DNA from: Chloroflexus islandicus
GTDB taxonomy: Bacteria; Chloroflexota; Chloroflexia; Chloroflexales; Chloroflexaceae
Reading direction: 5' to 3'
Length of the DNA stretch: 38,728 nucleotides
NCBI RefSeq assembly: GCF_001650695.1
Contig: NZ_LWQS01000068.1
Coordinates: 1 to 38,728, forward strand
The notes under the pieces were generated by a model that worked only from the letters and a program-made list of their open reading frames with translations, had not been told where the DNA came from and ran no database searches. Position numbers and translations under genes: made by a program. Shown here in pieces: positions 34,072 through 38,728 of this stretch. Each line of letters starts with the position of its first letter. Within the stretch, counting starts at the first letter, position 1.

Positions 34072-34853
34072 CTGCATCGCTCGAACCTATGCTGGTCTTT
34101 GCCCGCCAGCTCGCTCACGAAGCCGGACAGATCACGCTGCGCTATTTCCAGCAGGGTGTCGTCATTGAACGCAAAGCCGATGAATCACCGGTGACGATTG
34201 CTGACCGCGAGGCCGAACGCTATCTGCGCGCTGCAATCACCGCCGCGTACCCCGATCACGCAGTGCTCGGTGAAGAAGATGGGTTGAGCGGCAGCGAACA
34301 CGCCACCTTCCGCTGGGTGCTTGACCCGATCGACGGCACCAAGAGTTTTGTCCGCGGCGTGCCGTTGTACGGCGTCCTGATCGGCCTGCTCCGCGACGGC
34401 GAGCCGGTGCTCGGCGTGATCCATATTCCCGTCCTCGGCGAAATGGTCTCGGCGGCGCAAGGTTTGGGGTGTACGTGGAATGGCCAACCCTGCCGCGTTT
34501 CCAATATTTCATCGCTACGCGAGAGTCTGGTCGTCGGCACGATTGCCCACGGCTACGAGCAGTATGGCCGCGCTGAAGCCTTCCAGCGCATCGTGCGCCG
34601 CGCCGGTCTGTTCCGCACGTGGGGCGATTGCTACGGCTATGTGCTGGTTGCCACCGGTCGCGCCGAAGTTGCCCTCGATCCACAGATGAACGTGTGGGAC
34701 GCCGCCGCGCTCTTGCCGATTCTGGTCGAGGCCGGCGGCGCCTATACCGATTGGCAAGGCGCACCGACGATCTACCATCACGAAGGCATTGGCAGCAACC
34801 GCCACGTCTTACCCGAACTATTAGCTTTGATTACTGGCGAGGAACCAGCATGA
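34068..34853 (+). CDS. hisN: Inositol monophosphatase-family phosphatase, probable histidinol-phosphatase
   Basis: The 261-aa protein has the metal-site motifs of the IMPase family: GEEDG with E69/E70, [10 protein letters not shown] with D86 and D89, and [16 protein letters not shown] with D211. Family members dephosphorylate inositol phosphate, fructose bisphosphate, PAP or histidinol phosphate. Position between hisC and hisB, with ATGA overlaps on both sides, makes histidinol-phosphate dephosphorylation (the step after HisC) the best assignment. The sequence motifs alone cannot separate these activities. Confidence 0.85.
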   Translation: MTASLEPMLVFARQLAHEAGQITLRYFQQGVVIERKADESPVTIADREAERYLRAAITAAYPDHAVLGEEDGLSGSEHATFRWVLDPIDGTKSFVRGVPLYGVLIGLLRDGEPVLGVIHIPVLGEMVSAAQGLGCTWNGQPCRVSNISSLRESLVVGTIAHGYEQYGRAEAFQRIVRRAGLFRTWGDCYGYVLVATGRAEVALDPQMNVWDAAALLPILVEAGGAYTDWQGAPTIYHHEGIGSNRHVLPELLALITGEEPA

Positions 34854-35176
34854 ACGCCGACGAGTATCAGCACTTGGCCATGCGCACCTTGGCCGCCGGC
34901 CTGTCACCCCAAGAGCGGCTTACCAACGCTGCGCTTGGCCTCAATGGCGAAGCCGGCGAGTTTGCCGACACGGTGAAAAAGCACCTCTTCCACGGCCACC
35001 CGCTCGACCGCGAGGCCTTGATGAAAGAGTTGGGCGATGTGTTGTGGTATGTGGCGCTGGCCTGCGATACCCTTGACATATCGCTCGGCGCCGTGATGGC
35101 GGCCAATATCGAGAAATTGCGCCGCCGCTACCCGGAAGGATTCAGCAGTGAGCGAAGCCAACAGCGCAGTGAGTGA
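34850..35176 (+). CDS. MazG-like nucleotide pyrophosphohydrolase
   Basis: The 108-aa all-alpha protein carries the MazG-superfamily magnesium motif E-x2-E-(22)-E-x2-D: E34/E37 in NGEAGEFAD and E60/D63 in [13 protein letters not shown]. It would cleave a nucleoside triphosphate (or a related phosphoribosyl nucleotide) to monophosphate and pyrophosphate. The ATG at 34850 overlaps the hisN stop (ATGA) and has GAGGA upstream; the longer frame to 34619 lies within hisN. HisE, the phosphoribosyl-ATP pyrophosphatase of the histidine pathway, belongs to the same superfamily, so a role in this pathway is possible but unproven. House-cleaning NTPase is the alternative. Confidence 0.82.
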   Translation: MNADEYQHLAMRTLAAGLSPQERLTNAALGLNGEAGEFADTVKKHLFHGHPLDREALMKELGDVLWYVALACDTLDISLGAVMAANIEKLRRRYPEGFSSERSQQRSE

Positions 35177-35765
35177 CATCCGGCGCGCTACCGTCGATCG
35201 CGTCACCGGCGAGACCAGTATCTCGCTGACCCTGACGATCGATGGCAGCGGGCAGGCTGATGTGCAAACCGGAATCGGGTTTCTTGATCACATGCTCACC
35301 TTATGGGCGCGCCACGGCCTGTTTGATCTTACCGTCCGCGCTCACGGCGATCTCCACGTTGACGAGCACCATACCGCCGAAGATGTGTGCATCTGTTTGG
35401 GCCGCGCTATCGATCAGGCCCTCGGCGCGCGCGCCGGCATCGTCCGCACGGCCCATAGCTTCGTGCCGATGGATGAAGCGCTGGCGTTGGTGGCGATCGA
35501 TCTGGGCGGGAGGCCCTACTGCGTGGTGCAGGCCGAGTTTGTCACGCCGCGCGTCGGCCAGCTCGGCACCGACCTGATCGCGCACCTCTTCGAGAGCATC
35601 GCCTTCCATGGCCGTTTCAACCTGCACGCCCAAGTGTTGTACGGGCGCAACGACCACCACAAGATCGAGGCGTTGTTCAAAGCATGCGGGCGCGCGCTCG
35701 ATGCCGCCACCCGCGTCGATCCGCGTCTCGGCGGCGCGGTGCCGAGCACCAAGGGGGTCTTGTAA
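35148..35765 (+). CDS. hisB: Imidazoleglycerol-phosphate dehydratase
   Basis: The 205-aa monofunctional dehydratase makes imidazole-acetol phosphate, the HisC substrate. Signatures: [16 protein letters not shown] at 42-57, [10 protein letters not shown] with H74/H75/E78 (metal ligands), and near the C-terminus [17 protein letters not shown], the duplicate metal motif; it ends STKGVL as most HisB proteins do. The GTG at 35148 overlaps the mazG-like gene by 29 bases and has GGAAGGA eight bases upstream. A second GTG at 35169 is possible. It lacks the fused phosphatase domain of enterobacterial HisB, consistent with a separate HisN in the cluster. Confidence 0.95.
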   Translation: MSEANSAVSDIRRATVDRVTGETSISLTLTIDGSGQADVQTGIGFLDHMLTLWARHGLFDLTVRAHGDLHVDEHHTAEDVCICLGRAIDQALGARAGIVRTAHSFVPMDEALALVAIDLGGRPYCVVQAEFVTPRVGQLGTDLIAHLFESIAFHGRFNLHAQVLYGRNDHHKIEALFKACGRALDAATRVDPRLGGAVPSTKGVL

Positions 35766-36099
35766 GAGTTCAATCAGTGGTGGGTTGGGTAACACCCTCT
35801 GCTAGTTCCTTCCCCAACCCCTCGCCTGCCGGAAAGTTCAAGGGCGGGCAGCACACATGAGCGCAGATGTGGTTGAAGGCGTTGCGATGCGCTGATGTAC
35901 CCTCACCCCCAGCCCCTCTCCCACTGGCGCGGGAGAGGGGAGTGCAGCGCCGGGTTTTGAGGCATCGCACTGCGATCAACGGTTGTACGCGACCAGATGT
36001 TCTGTCCGCCCCTAAATGCCTGAAGGAAGGGGGGTGGCGGTGATAGATGCCACCCTGCTCGGCCCACACCACTACATAACCTGCCCTTGAGGAGTCGCT
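35766..36099. other. Intergenic region with an inverted copy of the edge repeat
   Basis: This 334-base gap has no credible gene. Bases about 35899-36011 are the reverse complement, with roughly one change in six, of the element at 38346-38450. Its hairpin CCCCTCTCCC/GGGAGAGGGG lies at about 35914-35940. The last bases carry the GAGGAG ribosome site of the protease gene. Confidence 0.75.
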
Positions 36100-37086
36100 A
36101 TGATCGGGTTCGTTGCCGCTGCTATACTGAGCTTCGTGCCGGCCTTCATCTACGCCAGTATCGCCTATTGGCTCGACCGGTTTGAAAAAGAGCCGCGTCG
36201 CTTGTTGTTCGGCGCGTTCCTGTGGGGCGCGTTCGTCGCTACCTTGGGCGCGATTGTCTGGACGGGTATAGCCCAAGCGTCGTTAGCCATCTTTATCGGC
36301 GAAGCCTCGGCTGAAGTAGCCGGTACCACCTTGCTCGCGCCGCTCGTCGAAGAGAGCTTGAAGGGGATTGCCGTCGTGATCATCATGTTCGCCTTCCCCG
36401 AAGAGTTCGACTCGCGTCTCGATGGCATGCTCTATGCGGCGATTACGGCGCTCGGCTTTGCCGCCACCGAAAACCTGCTCTACCTCTACTTTTTCGGCTA
36501 TGCTGAAGACGGGTTTGGCGGTCTCATTGCGCTCTTTGTGCTGAGAGTGATTTTGGGCGGCTGGGGCCACGCCGTCTACACCGCATGGATCGGCTTAGGG
36601 TTAGCGATGTCCCGCCTGCACCCCAACCGCATCGTGCGCATCATCTCGCCCTTTGCCGGCTGGCTGCTCGCCGTCTGCCTCCACGCCCTGCACAATACCA
36701 TGACGGTCTTTTTGGCCGGCGAATTTGGCCTCACTGGCCTCGGCCTCACCCTGCTGGTTGACTGGTCAACGTGGGTCGTCGTGTTGGGGTTAGTGATCTG
36801 GGAAATCCGGCGCGAACAGCATCACATTGCCGACTACTTGGTTGAAGAGGTCGCTGCCGGTATCATCTCGCCGGCGCATTACGCCGCAGCCAAATCATTC
36901 AGCGGCCAACTGCGCAACCGGACGCGCAGCGCCGCTGCCCGCCGCTTCTACGAAGCATGCGCTGAACTGGCCCACAAGAAACACCACCTCGCCACCGGCG
37001 TCGGCAACCAGCGCAACACCATCGCCCGCATCAATCAACTGCGCCGTGAGATTGCCCAACTTGCGCCTGAAGTGCCGGCAGTGTAG
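36100..37086 (+). CDS. PrsW-family intramembrane metalloprotease
   Basis: The 328-aa membrane protein has about eight hydrophobic segments to residue 235 and a helical cytoplasmic tail. PrsW landmarks are in order: YWLDRFEKEP at 23-32, PLVEESLKG with E84/E85 (first metal motif EExxK), GFAATENLLY with E124, GGWGHAVYTA with H157, and CLHALHNT with H195/H198. PrsW of Bacillus cleaves an anti-sigma factor within the membrane; the substrate here is unknown and no sigma/anti-sigma pair is nearby. GAGGAG lies eight bases before the ATG. The arginine-rich tail (about 255-328) is an addition to the core domain. Confidence 0.85.
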   Translation: MIGFVAAAILSFVPAFIYASIAYWLDRFEKEPRRLLFGAFLWGAFVATLGAIVWTGIAQASLAIFIGEASAEVAGTTLLAPLVEESLKGIAVVIIMFAFPEEFDSRLDGMLYAAITALGFAATENLLYLYFFGYAEDGFGGLIALFVLRVILGGWGHAVYTAWIGLGLAMSRLHPNRIVRIISPFAGWLLAVCLHALHNTMTVFLAGEFGLTGLGLTLLVDWSTWVVVLGLVIWEIRREQHHIADYLVEEVAAGIISPAHYAAAKSFSGQLRNRTRSAAARRFYEACAELAHKKHHLATGVGNQRNTIARINQLRREIAQLAPEVPAV

Positions 37087-37088
37087 AC

Positions 37089-37655
37089 CTACCCGCGCAA
37101 GTGCTCAGCGATCCGGTGGCGTGTGCGCCGGTACGAGCGGTGGCACAATTCCAGCAAGAGGCGCTGCTCGGCTTGCACCCGCCGCCGCTCTTCCTCACAC
37201 TGTTCAGTCCGGGTAATGGCCGCTTGCAACTCGGCAGACATCGTTGCCAGATCGGCCAACGCCTGCTCAGCAAAAGGCGGTTGCGGATGCATCAGCCCCA
37301 GCACTGCGGCCAGCCGGCGCAAACTATTGAGCAGATCGGTCGCTGTCAACGCCCCCGCCGCCGAGTCAGGTTCAAACAGGCGCAGGTATGGCGCATCAGT
37401 GCCAACCACCTCGATTACCTGCCGGCGCACGTGCGCATAGAGGCGCTGTGCCCGCACCTCACACTCCCACCGTACCGCCAATGCTGCCCGCCACGCCGCC
37501 AGCGCTGCCGCACTCTGCTCTTGCTGTTCGGCCAAGATTGCCTGTAGCTGGGTATGATGCACCAGCTCTTCTTCGGCAAACGGCAACCGGTGGCGCAATT
37601 GATCGAGCAGCGTGATGATCTGGTTGAGGGGATCGATCGGTGGGGTTTGAAGCAT
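37089..37655 (-). CDS. Hypothetical helical protein, 188 aa
   Basis: I do not recognise this family. The protein is predicted almost fully helical with long coiled-coil-like stretches (AAWRAALAVRWECEVRAQRL; EEERRRVQAEQRLLLELC). It is mostly Glu/Arg/Gln/Leu-rich, with no membrane segment or signal. The frame extends to a TTG at 37721, but the ATG at 37655 starts a natural N-terminus (MLQTPPIDPLNQ); neither has a strong ribosome site. It converges on the PrsW-like gene with only two bases between stops. Confidence 0.6.
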   Translation of the reverse strand: MLQTPPIDPLNQIITLLDQLRHRLPFAEEELVHHTQLQAILAEQQEQSAAALAAWRAALAVRWECEVRAQRLYAHVRRQVIEVVGTDAPYLRLFEPDSAAGALTATDLLNSLRRLAAVLGLMHPQPPFAEQALADLATMSAELQAAITRTEQCEEERRRVQAEQRLLLELCHRSYRRTRHRIAEHLRG

Positions 37656-37890
37656 GATCGCTGTCACGGCAGACCTCACGGCGTTCAAGACGATGGCTAC
37701 GTCACTGCTATCGTAGAGCAATCCTGCGCCCGCCGTCTATAGTACAACGGGTTGATTTTACCCTAGGACTACTACATGGCGTCGTTGCCATGCGTTGCAT
37801 CCAGATCGCCGTCGTGATCGTCAAACCAGTAGGAGTTTTGTAACGCATGCTACAATAAAACCCGCGATCAACGATGGAAAGGAGTTCGCA

Positions 37891-38343
37891 ATGGGATTGC
37901 TCGATCAACTGAGTAAAACCATTTCGCAAGTCGGCGATCGGGCCAAATTCGAGGCCGAGAAGTTTCAGAAGACGACCCGCTTGCAAGGCGAGATTAACGA
38001 GCTGCGCCGTCAGATCGACCAGAAGTTGCTGGAGCTGGGCCAACGCGCCTATGATCTGCAACGGGCCGGCCAGATCCATGCCCCCACCCTCGCCGAGCTA
38101 GCGGCAGCGCTTGACCAACTGCGCGCCATACTGGTTGCCCGCGAAGAAGAACTCAAACAAGCGCAGAATGAGGTCTATATCGAACCAACCCCGGTCACAC
38201 CGCCAGCGCCTACCGTGCAATCAGTCCCGATCAGTGAAGCTCCACCAACCGCTGCCGGCCCCAAGACGTGCCCGCAGTGCGGGTTTCAGATGCCAGCCAC
38301 CGCGATCTTTTGCCCAAGTTGCGGCACTCGCGTCAGCTCGTAG
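37891..38343 (+). CDS. Coiled-coil protein with C-terminal zinc ribbon
   Basis: The 150-aa protein has a helical N-terminal half (about 1-95) with heptad-like spacing (INELRRQIDQKLLELGQRAY), a Pro/Val-rich linker at 98-123, and a small zinc ribbon at the end. The four ligands are C127 and C130 (CPQC) and C141 and C144 (CPSC). This is the zinc-ribbon type found appended to many membrane-associated or regulatory proteins. AAAGGAG lies seven bases before the ATG at 37891; the longer frame to 37795 is rejected. Function unknown. Confidence 0.8.
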   Translation: MGLLDQLSKTISQVGDRAKFEAEKFQKTTRLQGEINELRRQIDQKLLELGQRAYDLQRAGQIHAPTLAELAAALDQLRAILVAREEELKQAQNEVYIEPTPVTPPAPTVQSVPISEAPPTAAGPKTCPQCGFQMPATAIFCPSCGTRVSS

Positions 38344-38345
38344 GG

Positions 38346-38728
38346 ACGGACAGAACATTTGCTCGAACACAACGGTTGATCGCTGTGCAATGCCTCAACG
38401 CTTAGCTCCACTCCCCTCTCCCGCGCCAGTGGGAGAGGGGCTGGGGGTGAGGGTTGCCCCTCCCCCAGTGGGAGAGGGGCTGGGGGTGAGGGCCAGCAGC
38501 CCGCGCAGCGGGCTTCGTACCCCTAGCCCGGCCCTTTAGGGCCGGGTTCTGGACAGAACATTTGCTCGAACACAACGGTTAATCGCCGCACAATGCCTCA
38601 ACGCTTAGCTCCACTCCCCTCTCCCGCGCCAGTGGGAGAGGGGCTGGGGGTGAGGGCCAGCAGCCCGCGCAGCGGGCTTCGTACCCCTAGCCCGGCCCTT
38701 TAGGGCCGGGTTCTGGACAGAACATTTG
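38346..38728. repeat. Tandem array of a ~164/203-bp hairpin repeat
   Basis: GGACAGAACATTTG recurs at 38348, 38551 and 38715 (right edge). The first unit is 203 bases and the second 164; the difference is an extra 39-base TGCCCCTCCC...GGGGGTGAGGG segment in the first. Each unit holds the stem CCCCTCTCCC/GGGAGAGGGG, the hairpin AGCCCGCGCAGCGGGCT and the stem CCCGGCCC/GGGCCGGG. The array continues beyond the window. There is no gene in it; short frames reading Arg/Pro/Ser are artefacts. Confidence 0.9.

Noticed and set aside
35766-36099. Additional histidine gene after hisB
   Set aside because: The only frames are antisense and run through the inverted repeat copy; no recognisable motif.
38111-38539. 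142-codon plus-strand frame running into the right-hand repeat
   Set aside because: Out of frame with the zinc-ribbon gene and ending in hairpin repeats; composition is Arg/Pro/Ser-rich.

Overview
This 38.7-kb window is a bacterial chromosome segment with moderately high GC and densely packed genes, running almost entirely in short operons. It has no rRNA, tRNA, phage, transposase or CRISPR. The gene content points to a filamentous Chloroflexota bacterium, most likely Chloroflexus-like: several large GT-C type membrane glycosyltransferases, a MalT-like LAL regulator, a ChvE/GguAB sugar importer with NarL-type two-component genes, a PrsW-like protease, and many dispersed hairpin repeats. This assignment is inferred from gene families and style; no marker gene proves it.

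Layout. 1-390 holds dispersed hairpin repeats. 391-1611 (minus) holds a small unknown gene and an MNT/HEPN toxin-antitoxin pair whose HEPN frame is broken by one base. 1690-7772 holds a divergent pair of units: a membrane glycosyltransferase (minus), and a PLP aminotransferase, a small membrane protein and a second GT-C protein (plus). 7798-10979 (minus) holds a coupled pair made of an exported membrane protein and a multi-spanning permease-like protein. 11156-12631 is a membrane-anchored LuxR-Kelch fusion. 12696-17085 (minus) is a three-gene glycan operon (GT-C, GT4, GT4) joined by identical TAGTG junctions. 17368-18117 (minus) is a stand-alone protein with repeated MshEN-like motifs. 18262-19317 is homoserine dehydrogenase.

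The centrepiece is 19397-29592. A MalT-like regulator (minus) faces a ChvE-type sugar-binding lipoprotein, a double-NBD ATPase and a permease across an intergenic region with two 16-bp dyads of the form TAGGRG-N3-4-CYCCTA. Downstream lie a response regulator with the order REC-HTH-REC and, converging on it, a soluble histidine kinase whose sensory domain is a degenerate ABC ATPase resembling the CUT2 sugar-importer ATPase. I infer that this kinase reads the state of the sugar importer through a non-transporting copy of its ATPase and signals to the two-receiver regulator. This is the best candidate in the window for an undescribed system.

The right-hand part is housekeeping: a NYN/PIN-like nuclease (29659), holB (minus), fabF with an N-terminal extension (minus), and the overlapping cluster hisC-hisN-mazG-like-hisB (plus). 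Last come a PrsW-family protease, a coiled-coil protein and a zinc-ribbon protein, bounded by inverted copies of a repeat that also forms a tandem array at the right edge and appears in part at the left edge.
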